DNA of 64,000 bases from Deinococcales bacterium (GTDB lineage: Bacteria; Deinococcota; Deinococci; Deinococcales; JAAFIG01): NCBI GenBank assembly GCA_013298595.1, contig JAAFIG010000012.1, forward strand, positions 50,297 to 114,296, in the 5' to 3' direction. Of this stretch, positions 27,201 to 34,561 are shown piece by piece; position 1 is the stretch's first letter; every line of letters begins with the position of its first letter. The position numbers and the translations under genes were made by a program. Under the pieces are notes generated by a model. It was not told the DNA's origin and searched no databases. It was given only the letters and a program-made list of their open reading frames with translations.

Positions 27201-27786
27201 AAGGTAAAACATTTTGTGTACCTGCGAGTGTCAGCGTGCTATTTTGGGCAACCCGAATCACTTGGTAACGACGGCGTGGTGTTGTAGCAGTCGCAGCGAC
27301 AGTGCTGTACGTATTTTTTAAATTATCACGGAAAGTCAGGGTCGTAGTGGTAGCCGTTTGCACTAATGCAAATTCGTATTTACCCGTTTGGCGCAAATCA
27401 GTCCAACCACTACCATTATAATTTGTAGCAGTTTGGCTATCTGGTGAAGTTCCATCGCCAGTACCATCACCATATTGGTTGTTATCGCTAGTATTGAAAT
27501 CAGCATCCTGTACTTGAAAAATAAAAGCTAAATCGCCAGCAGCAAACGCCGCCGTTGATGCCGCAAAACCAGCAATATCTGCCGAGCGTACTGTGCCAAT
27601 GCCCGCTTGATTTGGTGTAGCTGTTGACAAACCAGTGCTTGTGCTTGTACCGGGAAAATACGAGTTCGAAAATACTGTTCCGTCCCTTCCTGGATTAGCA
27701 CACACTTGTGCAACGGAAACGCTCGAGGTTACCAATACAACTGTACTTACCAGCGGCACCAAAATTCTTTTTAGCCAATAACTCAT
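24283..27786 (-). CDS. Secreted glycine-rich/DUF11 surface protein, 1167 aa (paralogue A)
   Basis: ATG 27786 follows AGGGGG at a spacing of 6 to 7. A signal peptide (MSYWLKRILVPLVSTVVLV) is cleaved near VSVAQ. Residues about 30-200 form a beta-rich N-terminal domain (AGDLAFIFQVQD, YQVIRVAQ). Next is a long glycine-rich section with GGGGGAGDG and GGNGGG blocks that alternate with short beta strands, as in parallel-beta envelope proteins. Three DUF11-like segments follow, starting near IPNLTVAKNS, and the C-terminus is TVTITAP. The domain order matches the next upstream gene (27930-31277), so the two are tandem paralogues. The C-terminal 263 bp of DNA are almost identical between them. Likely an exported surface layer or fibre component; nothing indicates enzymatic activity. 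Confidence 0.85.
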   Translation of the reverse strand: MSYWLKRILVPLVSTVVLVTSSVSVAQVCANPGRDGTVFSNSYFPGTSTSTGLSTATPNQAGIGTVRSADIAGFAASTAAFAAGDLAFIFQVQDADFNTSDNNQYGDGTGDGTSPDSQTATNYNGSGWTDLRQTGKYEFALVQTATTTTLTFRDNLKNTYSTVAATATTPRRRYQVIRVAQNSTLTLAGTQNVLPWNGETGGVIVFDVAGALTLNNATINADGAGFRGGGGEVGGDSNAPTSVAYATLPSSTTRGGAKGEGVAGTPDKVRGPVGANVTVTANSVTLTTPSASGAASNGIATPNIGTDPGYPGGLTRSRGAAGNSGGGATAHNSGGGGGANRGAGGQGAHSFGFYRNPASGAFCVTETATSTPSGSAWFSCDGDRSRFVGGRPGRAFVTADYENPGNRLVLGGGGGAGDGNNQDDNDGVANATGNPADLGAIAQTSGGNGGGVIFIRANTIARQGGTGTLTINSRGQAGLPGGRDGAGGGGAGGTVAIFTTTTSLAGVTVNAQGGNGGQSGSPLRNAETQGSGGGGGGGAILIPVGASGIGTNVSGGQAGQNFQNTTGTTVVSNTLGSGAGGGATGTVQFSNNDVVGPSACIPNLTVAKNSLPTLAGGNTFPAGTTTVQYRVTITNGAGRTTATGINLVDVLPTPFTFAGGNATVAYAGGATKGDGSTGTTIAGAGTTTATFGATGAPSANNFSIPGGGSVALTFTVNVNAATAGTYQNPATANYTDSVAGATASVVYASASSSNDDVTLLAAPTLSKSFNPQYIAPGGTSTLTIQLGNSNASAISLTQQLVDNLPTNVVVASPLTAGTSCTGATLTVVAGGSSIAVSNGTGIPVGGCTVNVLVTSVTAGLYTNTIPAGTVANGLNTTAGAAPAAAAPLVVLEPAKAVRLLTDVDSSGGPSVNDVVQYQIVYNLPASSPAIANFQAYDVLPSQVTYVAVSLAVTPSGGTPAQTGALNAGYLGTNASATAPQILTAPVTLQPGGTITVTINATINSTATSGTPFNNTARASGTGLPAVTNIGTGIITGGLLSDADATPFGTPATALPQPNDTALTGQATQVTPNAPSADLVVTKSQPSPAVVNSGGNVTYTVTVTNNGPNAAQNVVITDTLPAGSTFVGASNGGTQAAGVVTWNSTTTPALSSLANTASQTFTVTITAP
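24284..24546. repeat. 263-bp direct repeat, copy 1 (3' end of paralogue A)
   Basis: This segment and 27931-28193 match over 263 bp with about 3 mismatches. It encodes the last DUF11-like unit and the shared TITAP C-terminus. The rest of the two genes is clearly more diverged, so this looks like recent gene conversion. Confidence 0.9.
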
Positions 27787-27827
27787 TGAATCCCCCTGTA
27801 TTCAGAACATGTTCTATTTTGCAGCAT
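27783..27827 (-). CDS. Possible 14-aa leader ORF before paralogue A
   Basis: ATG 27827 is preceded by GGGGAG at a spacing of 5. It encodes MLQNRTCSEYRGIQ and its TGA overlaps the ATG of the 1167-aa gene (ATGA). It covers the perfect palindrome at 27804-27815. It could mediate translational coupling or attenuation, or be chance. Confidence 0.3.
   Translation of the reverse strand: MLQNRTCSEYRGIQ
27804..27815. promoter_or_regulatory. 12-bp perfect palindrome AGAACATGTTCT upstream of paralogue A
   Basis: AGAACATGTTCT is its own reverse complement and lies 18 bases before the ATG of the 1167-aa gene, in the 143-bp gap after the first surface gene. It could be an operator for an internal promoter. 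No clear -35/-10 pair is seen around it, so the call is tentative. Confidence 0.25.
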
Positions 27828-27929
27828 GTTTTCTCCCCATGTTTTAATACCAACACAAAAACGTGTTATGAAACCTAAACTAAGTAACTTATTTTTGTGC
27901 ATTACCAAATCCCCCATCAAATTCAAAAC

Positions 27930-30900
27930 CTATGGTGCTGTTATTGTTACTGTAAAAGTTTGCGATGCCGTATTTGCTAAGCTCGAGAGAGCAGGTGTTG
28001 TTGTGCTATTCCAAGTCACCACTCCAGCTGCTTGAGTACCGCCGTTACTCGCACCCACAAATGTACTCCCCGCTGGTAACGTATCCGTTATCACCACATT
28101 CTGAGCAGCATTTGGTCCGTTATTAGTCACAGTCACAGTATACGTAACATTCCCACCCGAATTCACGACAGCAGGTGATGGTTGCGATTTTGTAATAACC
28201 AAATCCGCACTCGGCGCAACAGGTGTCACTCGAGTTGCATCTGTACGCGCAGGTGAATCCTGATCTTGTGGTTGAGCAATAGGATTTGTGAAAGTACCAG
28301 TAGCCGTTGTATCAGCATCACTCAGTAAACCACTCGCAGGGAATCCAGCAGTTGTACTACTCACCACAGCAGTATTATCAATGTTCACTCCAGCAGCCCC
28401 TGTGATTGAAGCACGGAAAGTCAGTACAATCGTACCAGCAGGTGCAAGGGTACCAGTTGTACTTAATAATGTTGTATTTGGGGCTTTACCAGTGAAACTT
28501 GTATTAGCAATAGCGCCTGTACCAGCTGTTTGTGATTCAATAGCTAGGTTTGTCGCATTACCTAATTGTGCTGGTGTGGCATCAGTTAATTGCAAACCAG
28601 TTAAAGCAAGTCCAGCATCAGGTGTGTTTGGATTTGTGAAAGCAATTCGGTACTCGAGGATATCTCCTGGGCTGACACTATTAGAATTATCAACATCGCT
28701 AAATAAACGCACACTCTTTAATGGTTGAGTCACAGCTAAAGTAGCCGCAGCGATCACGTTATTACCAGCATCTGTGGTTAAAGCACCAGCAGGGATAACA
28801 TTGTTAAAAGAACCAGCTGAATTCGAGATTACATCCACGCTTACTGTGCACCCACCCACTGGTACTCGAGCAGCATTTAGTAAGCCAATGCTGGTAGTTG
28901 TGGTAACAGGTGTGGCAGTGGTAGTGCCAGTTCCAGATGCAAGACAGGTGGTACTTGCATTTGCTGGGGTTGCTAGGATGACTGTTCCAGGCATTGTATC
29001 TGTGAAAGCACTAGTTAATGTGCTTTGAGTAGCATTACTATTTCCAATCGTAATCGTTAATCTCGAGGTTTGACCAGGTGCAACGAATCTAGGATTGAAT
29101 ACTTTAACAAGTGATGGCGCAGCTAAAATCACGATATCTTCGTTGGTACTTGAACCGCTGGCATAATTACTGCCACCTGCATTGCCACCACCTGTTTGAT
29201 AGGCTCCGCTTGGTTGAATGGTCGTACCAGCAACATTTCGGGTAGGGTCTAAATAATTTGCATTGGCAGGGTTTTGATAAGTGCCTGGCGCAGCGCCATT
29301 CAAACCGACAGTCAAGGTTAATGACACTTGTCCGCCTGCTGGAATAGTGAAGGAATTTGTAGCTGTTCCACCTGCTGTGCCCACAGTAATTGTAGTGACA
29401 CCACCTGCAACTGCTGTAGTGGGTGTGACACTGGCAGGTCCACTAGCACCTCCAGAATACACTGGTGTAACAGCAACTGGTGTGTAATTAAAAGGTGCAG
29501 GCAAAACATCAACCACATTGACACCTGTGGCTGTACCAAGACTTGCTGCATTAGAAACGGTAATGGTGTACGTTCCTGTGGTTTGAGAGGTTCGTACTGG
29601 TGTTGAAGTTGATTTGGTCACAGTCAAGGCAGGAAGACAAACGGCACCTCCGCTTATACCAGTTGCAGCCGTTGTGGTTGTGGTTGTACCACTACCGTCT
29701 ATACCTGGGGTAGAACCATACGCATTGGCAGGAGGAGTTGGGTCTGGACCTTTGATCCCTTCTAAACCATTAACACCACCTGTGACGGTAGCAGCAAGAC
29801 CTGTTAAATTTGTGCTCCTCAAGACAAATCCACCACCACCACCACCACCAGGACCATGATCGTAGAAATCTGGGTCGCCACCGTTACCACCACGAGCATT
29901 GATGGTTAAATTTGCCCCTGTTCCGCTGGTACTCGTAATAAAAACGCTACCACCGGCACCACCAGCGCCAGCACCTTCGCTTGATGTGGTAGTGGCTGTA
30001 CTTGCAGCATTTGCAGCATTACCATTTGTATTATATGCACGGTAACCATCTGCGTTAATTTGCGCTCCAGCAACAGCATTAATTGTGCCAGTTCTTACTA
30101 AAACAATTCCACCACCAGCAGCACCAGATAACGTAATAGCCCCTTGTGCACCATTAGCTACTGGGTTAGTAGTGTTGCCACGTGGCGTTGGAGAAATAGG
30201 GGTAGGTGGATAAATTGAGACAACATTTGCAGTAGTGTTGTTATTAGAACTACCCGCACCACCACCACCACCCAAAACTAAGCGGGTTGCAGAATTGGTA
30301 GCAGCTTTGCCACCAGCACCACCAGCGGCATTATTGTTTGACCACGAATTACCACCACCGCCACCAGCGCCAGCGTTTCCACCACCGCCGCCGCCAGAAT
30401 TGAATTGGTTTGTTCCGGTTGGAGGCGTACCGTCATTACCACCACCACCAGCATTACCTGGGCTACCTTGTCCGTAGCTACCGTTGGTGTAGCCGTCCAC
30501 GCCGTAATCTAATGGAGTTGCTGTACCATTAAAAACAAAACGTGGTGTACCAGCAGTTCCTTCACCTTTTGATGCTCCGTTAGCATTGGTTGCATCAGCA
30601 GGGTATCTTAAATCGGAGAACAAACCACCAGTTCGGTTACCCGTTCCATTACGCCCAGCGCCCCCACGAAACCCTTGTCCTGACACATCAATATTTGCAC
30701 CAGCATTCATTGTTAAACTGCCAGAAACATCAATGGCTACCACACCGCCACTAGCAGCACCTGTAGTTGTATCAACATCCCAAGGAGCAGCCGAAACGAC
30801 CCCACTGATAATTGCACTCGAGTATTGTGGTACCCGAATGACTTGGTATGTCTGGCGATTAGCATAATCTTGTACATATGTATTAACCAACGAGTTTGCC

Positions 30901-31277
30901 AAAGTAACAGTGACTCCTGTGACATCGGTCACTCGAGCATATTCATATAAACCCGCTGTGCCTGTACCTGTACCATAAGTTGCCGCAGTTGAAAAATCAG
31001 TGCCGGAACCATCTTGCATTTGCATGATTAAAATCAGATCACCCGCAGCGATTGGGGTTGTTGCGCCTGGTGCTCCGCGTATTGCTCCGAGGGTAATGGT
31101 TGAACCTGAAGCTGTATTACCTGCTGGAGCAGCATAATAGGTATTTGGAACGCCTGTTATGGTAACTGGTCCATCATTACCTGGAATTGCACAAACTTGG
31201 GCGAAAGCAACACTGGAGGTGGCTAGTGCTATTGCACTAGCCAGAGGTAGCAAAAGTCTTTGAAGCCACTGAATCAT
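27930..31277 (-). CDS. Secreted glycine-rich/DUF11 surface protein, 1115 aa (paralogue B, first gene of block)
   Basis: The preferred start is ATG 31277, with AAGGA 6 bases before it; it opens directly on a signal peptide (MIQWLQRLLLPLASAIALA, cleavage near VAFAQ). The frame stays open upstream to 31583. ATG 31499 also has AAGGA, but it would place a 74-residue polar extension before the signal peptide. After the signal come a beta-rich domain (GDLILIMQMQDGSG, YQVIRVPQYSS), a glycine-rich region (PGGGGGGGF, GGAGGKAATN), and three DUF11-like segments ending TVTITAP. It is paralogous in every part to the downstream 1167-aa gene. As the first gene of the minus-strand block it probably carries the operon promoter upstream, where a cre-like palindrome sits at 31639-31652. 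Cell-surface role inferred. Confidence 0.85.
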   Translation of the reverse strand: MIQWLQRLLLPLASAIALATSSVAFAQVCAIPGNDGPVTITGVPNTYYAAPAGNTASGSTITLGAIRGAPGATTPIAAGDLILIMQMQDGSGTDFSTAATYGTGTGTAGLYEYARVTDVTGVTVTLANSLVNTYVQDYANRQTYQVIRVPQYSSAIISGVVSAAPWDVDTTTGAASGGVVAIDVSGSLTMNAGANIDVSGQGFRGGAGRNGTGNRTGGLFSDLRYPADATNANGASKGEGTAGTPRFVFNGTATPLDYGVDGYTNGSYGQGSPGNAGGGGNDGTPPTGTNQFNSGGGGGGNAGAGGGGGNSWSNNNAAGGAGGKAATNSATRLVLGGGGGAGSSNNNTTANVVSIYPPTPISPTPRGNTTNPVANGAQGAITLSGAAGGGIVLVRTGTINAVAGAQINADGYRAYNTNGNAANAASTATTTSSEGAGAGGAGGSVFITSTSGTGANLTINARGGNGGDPDFYDHGPGGGGGGGFVLRSTNLTGLAATVTGGVNGLEGIKGPDPTPPANAYGSTPGIDGSGTTTTTTAATGISGGAVCLPALTVTKSTSTPVRTSQTTGTYTITVSNAASLGTATGVNVVDVLPAPFNYTPVAVTPVYSGGASGPASVTPTTAVAGGVTTITVGTAGGTATNSFTIPAGGQVSLTLTVGLNGAAPGTYQNPANANYLDPTRNVAGTTIQPSGAYQTGGGNAGGSNYASGSSTNEDIVILAAPSLVKVFNPRFVAPGQTSRLTITIGNSNATQSTLTSAFTDTMPGTVILATPANASTTCLASGTGTTTATPVTTTTSIGLLNAARVPVGGCTVSVDVISNSAGSFNNVIPAGALTTDAGNNVIAAATLAVTQPLKSVRLFSDVDNSNSVSPGDILEYRIAFTNPNTPDAGLALTGLQLTDATPAQLGNATNLAIESQTAGTGAIANTSFTGKAPNTTLLSTTGTLAPAGTIVLTFRASITGAAGVNIDNTAVVSSTTAGFPASGLLSDADTTATGTFTNPIAQPQDQDSPARTDATRVTPVAPSADLVITKSQPSPAVVNSGGNVTYTVTVTNNGPNAAQNVVITDTLPAGSTFVGASNGGTQAAGVVTWNSTTTPALSSLANTASQTFTVTITAP
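27931..28193. repeat. 263-bp direct repeat, copy 2 (3' end of paralogue B)
   Basis: Partner of 24284-24546, same orientation. The 832-codon neighbour carries a more diverged version of the same unit near 21733-21990. Confidence 0.9.
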
Positions 31278-31315
31278 TGAAAGTCCTTCTGGTTGAAACT
31301 TAGGCTGTTTTGCAT
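31274..31315 (-). CDS. Possible 13-aa leader ORF before paralogue B
   Basis: ATG 31315 has AAGGGAG at a spacing of 6. It encodes MQNSLSFNQKDFQ and ends in a TGA that overlaps the preferred start at 31277 (ATGA). It shares the form Q-N near the start and a terminal Q with the leader frame at 27783-27827. The coding status is unproven. Confidence 0.3.
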   Translation of the reverse strand: MQNSLSFNQKDFQ

Positions 31316-31699
31316 GGTGCTCTCCCTTTTTCGGTTGTTCGAGCAATTCACTCGAGGGTGGCGTTGGTAACTGGAGCTTATCTGATTCTCTTTGTTTTTG
31401 CCCTACATTTTTGCTGATTAATAAGGTACTACATGCAGAAAAACCCCTTGAAGGGCGGTCTATTTTTTGTTGTCCATGAAGTATCTGTGGTGCTGGCATA
31501 CAATTTCCTTTTGTGAAAAACCAAACACATATCAAAGTTTCGTTGTCAAACTCATGCAAAGTTAGCATATCTCTAATGTGCACTACAACCCTGTGTGACT
31601 TTTGAACATTGTTGGAAGTGTTTCTATGGTAGCAAGATTGTAAGCGCTTACACTTTATCGTTTTTTCATAAACCTCTTAAACATTGCCACGAGTCTTAG
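31278..31699. other. Upstream region of the surface-protein block
   Basis: A 422-bp stretch between the first surface gene and tyrA. It holds an open extension of the first gene's frame (to 31583), the leader ORF at 31274-31315, an alternative start at 31499 with AAGGA, and a cre-like palindrome at 31639-31652. I see no convincing -35/-10 pair on the minus strand; a TTGTAG with an 18-base spacer to TAACTT is the best weak candidate. Confidence 0.5.
31639..31652. promoter_or_regulatory. cre-like/LacI-family operator TGTAAGCGCTTACA
   Basis: A perfect 14-bp palindrome that fits the catabolite-responsive element consensus TGWAANCGNTNWCA at every fixed position. It lies between tyrA and the surface-protein block, about 360 bp before the preferred start of the first surface gene and 50 bp past the tyrA stop. 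LacI/GalR-family regulators recognise such sites. Which regulator acts here cannot be told from this window. Confidence 0.5.
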
Positions 31700-32809
31700 T
31701 TACGACCGACTTCTCGCCACAAAACCAGCCTGTTCCAACACTTCTCGAGCTGCTTGTGCCTCCTCGAGGGTCGAAAAACCCAGTCTCATTGAACCGCCTT
31801 GATCTCGGTAGGTTAAAACCTCAACATCTTTAATATTAAGGTTTGCATCCCCCATTAAGGTAGCCACTCGAGCAAACTCACCAGGCTTATCGGCAATAGC
31901 AACAACCACATCATGCAGTACAGGCAATAAACTGCGTTTCACCACAGGTAAGCTATCTCTGGTGCGTTTACCTTCCAGAGCAGCCTCTAAAAGCATATCT
32001 GGAGCAAAAAGCATGGCTTCTAAAGATTCAAGTTCAGCTCGATAACGTGATAAGGCTTCACGTAAGGCTGCTTTATTCTCTACCACCATATCGCGGCTCA
32101 TACGCGGATCACCTGAAGCCACCCTGGTTAAGTCGCGGAAACCACCTGCCGCAAGTAACGCCAAACCATCACGATCCTCATGACGAGCCACAAGCCGCGT
32201 TAACGCCAACGCAGACAAATACGGTAAATGTGAAACCATTGCCACCAATCGGTCATGTGCGCTTGCCTCTAAAACAACAGGCTTGGCTCCCAAAACCTCC
32301 GTTAAGTTTCGCACACGAGCCAACGCCATTGCACTGGTCTCGAGACTAGGTGTTAAAACCCAAATGGCATTTTGTAACAAAGCTGCACTGGCATGGCGCA
32401 CACCACCTTTTTCTGAACCCGCCATCGGATGCCCCGCCACAAAACGCTGCCGAAATGCCAAAGGTAAATCTTGTAAACCCTCGAGTAAACCACCTTTGAC
32501 ACTACCAACATCGGTAAAAACCGTGTCTTGTCCAGCAAAACGAGCCATTTCTTTGGCTAATCCAGGCAACGCTCGCACAGGCACTGCCAATACCACCAAA
32601 TCAGCTGTCTCGAGCCAAGTACCAAGGCGTAACTCGGCACGATCTATCACACCAATGGCTAAAGCCTCTGATAAAACCTCAGGTTCGGCATCAAAACCAA
32701 CAATTTCCGAAGCAAGGAAACGCTCTCTTAACCCGAGTGCAATTGAACCACCGATCAATCCAACCCCAGCAATAACCACTGTGCCAAACACAGGTTTTGG
32801 TGTTTGCAT
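31700..32809 (-). CDS. tyrA: Prephenate dehydrogenase with C-terminal ACT domain
   Basis: Oxidises prephenate to 4-hydroxyphenylpyruvate with NAD(P), the committed step to tyrosine, in the cytoplasm. Residues 10-25 carry the Rossmann dinucleotide loop (GVGLIGGS). The family's substrate-site motifs follow: GHPMAGSEKGG with His127, and SHLPY with His194. The last 75 residues or so (from about 293, VVAIADKPGEFARVATLM) form an ACT domain, which in this family usually binds tyrosine for feedback control. The 369-aa length is normal for the TyrA-ACT type. GAGGTGG stands 9 bases before the ATG. It is monocistronic as far as visible, on the minus strand, back to back with the tRNA-Leu promoter. Confidence 0.93.
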   Translation of the reverse strand: MQTPKPVFGTVVIAGVGLIGGSIALGLRERFLASEIVGFDAEPEVLSEALAIGVIDRAELRLGTWLETADLVVLAVPVRALPGLAKEMARFAGQDTVFTDVGSVKGGLLEGLQDLPLAFRQRFVAGHPMAGSEKGGVRHASAALLQNAIWVLTPSLETSAMALARVRNLTEVLGAKPVVLEASAHDRLVAMVSHLPYLSALALTRLVARHEDRDGLALLAAGGFRDLTRVASGDPRMSRDMVVENKAALREALSRYRAELESLEAMLFAPDMLLEAALEGKRTRDSLPVVKRSLLPVLHDVVVAIADKPGEFARVATLMGDANLNIKDVEVLTYRDQGGSMRLGFSTLEEAQAAREVLEQAGFVARSRS

Positions 32810-32877
32810 ACGAAAAAACCACCTCTCCCCTACTCACTGTAAACCAGAGTGTGACACGCCCAAGGCTCGAGAAGCAA

Positions 32878-32906
32878 TTGACATGCCGCGCCAGAGTGCG
32901 TATTAT
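32878..32906 (+). promoter_or_regulatory. Promoter of tRNA-Leu/tRNA-Met transcript
   Basis: TTGACA at 32878-32883, a 17-base spacer and TATTAT at 32901-32906: a near-consensus housekeeping promoter. The tRNA-Leu 5' end is 16 bases downstream of the -10 box. Confidence 0.85.
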
Positions 32907-32922
32907 CTACCCCGCTTGTCCT

Positions 32923-33008
32923 GCCGGGGTGGCGGAATGGTAGACGCCGCAGACTTAAAATCTGTTGTCTTTACGGGCGTGCGGGTTCGAGTCCCGCCCT
33001 CGGCACCA
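32923..33008 (+). tRNA. tRNA-Leu (anticodon TAA)
   Basis: 86 nt including an encoded CCA. The acceptor stem GCCGGGG pairs with CCTCGGC (one G-T). The anticodon loop reads ACTTAAAAT with TAA at its centre. A long variable arm (TTGTCTTTACGGGCG region) gives the class II shape expected for leucine, and the T arm is GGTTCGAGTCC. Confidence 0.95.
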
Positions 33009-33039
33009 AGCGAAGTAATTGCGGCGTTCTCAACCGCAC

Positions 33040-33116
33040 GGCTATGTAGCTCAGCTGGTTAGAGCACACGACTCATAATCGTGGGGTCGTCGGTTCAAGT
33101 CCGACCATAGCCACCA
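33040..33116 (+). tRNA. tRNA-Met (anticodon CAT, elongator type)
   Basis: 77 nt with an encoded CCA. GGCTATG pairs with CATAGCC. The anticodon stem CACGA/TCGTG encloses CTCATAA with CAT. The first acceptor pair is G-C and the anticodon stem lacks the three G-C pairs of initiator tRNA, so an elongator is favoured. tRNA-Ile with a lysidine-modified CAT anticodon is the alternative. Cotranscribed with tRNA-Leu, 31 bases apart. Confidence 0.93.
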
Positions 33117-33122
33117 ACCTGT

Positions 33123-33146
33123 ACCCCGTGAAAACGGGGTTTTTTT
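33123..33146 (+). terminator. Rho-independent terminator of the tRNA transcript
   Basis: ACCCCGT, loop GAAA, ACGGGGT, followed by seven T. It begins 7 bases after the tRNA-Met CCA. Confidence 0.93.
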
Positions 33147-33197
33147 GTAAGGCTCGAGTTATGCGGATAGCAGCCTACTAAATTGCGATCTGGTGCA

Positions 33198-33225
33198 TTG
33201 ACTTCACGCCAGACAAGACTACAAT
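33198..33225 (+). promoter_or_regulatory. Promoter of spoVS
   Basis: TTGACT at 33198-33203, a 16-base spacer and TACAAT at 33220-33225, about 46 bases before the start codon. Confidence 0.7.
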
Positions 33226-33271
33226 GTTTGGCATCGCGCCTCATCTGCATTGCGCTGACATTGGAGGAATC

Positions 33272-33574
33272 ATGGAAACTGTGCGCGTTTCTGGTCAATC
33301 TCGTCCGAACTCTGTTGCAGGAGCTATTGCTGCTTTACTGCGCTTAAATGGCGAAGTTGAAGTTCAAGCTATTGGTGCGATGGCAGTCAATCAAGCAGTG
33401 AAAGCCATTGCCATTGCTCGCAGTTATATCAGTGTTGACCAAATGGATTTAGTCTGTGTTCCAGCTTTTGTGAAACTCGAGTTGGAATCTGAGGAACGCA
33501 CAGCTTTAAAGTTCATGTGTAAATCATTAAAACTTGACAGTGCTTTGGTACCAATACTACCAATATCAGAATAA
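33272..33574 (+). CDS. spoVS: Stage V sporulation protein S family (SpoVS)
   Basis: 100 aa from ATG 33272, chosen because GGAGG lies 4 bases before it and the family's conserved start (VRVSGQSRPNSVAGAIA) follows at once; a longer frame from 33224 is not needed. It contains the family core NSVAGAI, VQAIGAMAVNQAVKAIAIAR and the end of the Alba-like fold. SpoVS members are small Alba-fold proteins thought to bind nucleic acid. They occur in spore formers but also in non-sporulating Deinococcota, so this gene alone does not imply sporulation; no other sporulation gene is present. The C-terminal tail is about 14 residues longer than the common 86-aa form. Confidence 0.9.
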   Translation: METVRVSGQSRPNSVAGAIAALLRLNGEVEVQAIGAMAVNQAVKAIAIARSYISVDQMDLVCVPAFVKLELESEERTALKFMCKSLKLDSALVPILPISE

Positions 33575-33779
33575 ATCACCTTGAGAATAATGCGTTTCTA
33601 ACAGAGTAATCCTGCTTTTTCAAACAATAAGCAGCTAGGGTTTACTTTGCAAAAAAGCACTTGCCTGACATCAAAAAAACAAAAAACTAACCAAGCGTGT
33701 CTTTACACTGTAAATCTTTCATCAACAATTGCTATGATTGCAACGTTCTCGAGTGATTAGACTCGAGCAGGAGGTTAGA

Positions 33780-34478
33780 ATGCCAATGTTTGACCCTATG
33801 GGGATGTTGTTGATGGTTGGGATTATGGTGATGAGTTTTGCAGCTCAGGGGTACTTGAGTAACACCTATGGTCGTTTTTCAAAAATTCGCAATGCCAAAA
33901 ATGTGACGGGCGCAGAAGTGGCTCGTGATATTTTAGATTCCAATGGTCTAGGGCATGTTAAAGTTGAACAAACGCCTGGTGTGCTATCAGATCATTACGA
34001 TCCGCTTTCTAAAACAGTGCGTCTATCCCAAGGTAATTACGACAGTCCAAGCTTAGCTGCTTTAGCTGTGGCTGCCCATGAAGTTGGACATGCCATTCAG
34101 GATGCCAAAATGTATGCACCCTTGGTAGCTCGAGCCAGATTAGCAGTTCCATTAGGGGCAGTTGCCAATCTTGGACAAATGGCATTATTTGCAGGGTTGT
34201 TATTTATTGCTTCTGGATTTGGCAAAACCCTGCTGATTATCGGCATTATTGGTTTAGCCGCAACACTACTCTTCCACGTGGTCACTTTACCTGTCGAATT
34301 TGATGCCAGCAAACGCGCCTTAGCCATTCTCGAGGGCAACGGTTACCTTAGCCCACAAGAAAATAGTGGGGCAAAATCTGTGTTAACCGCAGCTGCATTA
34401 ACTTATGTGATCGCAGCCGTCTCGAGTGCTTTGCAGCTTTTGTATTACTTAGGGTTTTTACGTGGCAGTGACGATTAA
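33780..34478 (+). CDS. YugP-like zinc metallopeptidase, membrane-bound
   Basis: 232 aa from ATG 33780, with AGGAGG 5 bases before it. An N-terminal membrane segment (MLLMVGIMVMSFAAQGYL) is followed by a peptidase domain with HEVGH (His100, Glu101, His104), the zincin motif of the YugP family (DUF2268-unrelated, formerly UPF). Two or three further hydrophobic segments follow (LGQMALFAGLLF, TLLIIGIIGLAA, and one near the C-terminus). The family is a predicted membrane-embedded neutral zinc metallopeptidase; its physiological substrate is not known to me. It stands alone, 205 bp after spoVS, and ends at a strong terminator. Confidence 0.88.
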   Translation: MPMFDPMGMLLMVGIMVMSFAAQGYLSNTYGRFSKIRNAKNVTGAEVARDILDSNGLGHVKVEQTPGVLSDHYDPLSKTVRLSQGNYDSPSLAALAVAAHEVGHAIQDAKMYAPLVARARLAVPLGAVANLGQMALFAGLLFIASGFGKTLLIIGIIGLAATLLFHVVTLPVEFDASKRALAILEGNGYLSPQENSGAKSVLTAAALTYVIAAVSSALQLLYYLGFLRGSDD

Positions 34479-34503
34479 AGTGGTTTGGTTGCTTTGATAA
34501 GTC

Positions 34504-34545
34504 AAACTAGGTTGCGTCCAAACAACGCAACCTAGTTTGTTTTCT
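34504..34545 (+). terminator. Terminator after the YugP-like gene
   Basis: A perfect 14-bp stem, AAACTAGGTTGCGT with its complement at 34524-34537, a 6-base loop, and a downstream T-rich run (GTTTTCTT). Confidence 0.85.
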
Positions 34546-34561
34546 TCTGACCAGTTCTTGG

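Noticed and set aside
32283-33062. A 259-codon plus-strand frame over tyrA and the tRNAs
   Set aside because: It covers the antisense of tyrA and runs through the promoter and tRNA genes; it is not coding.
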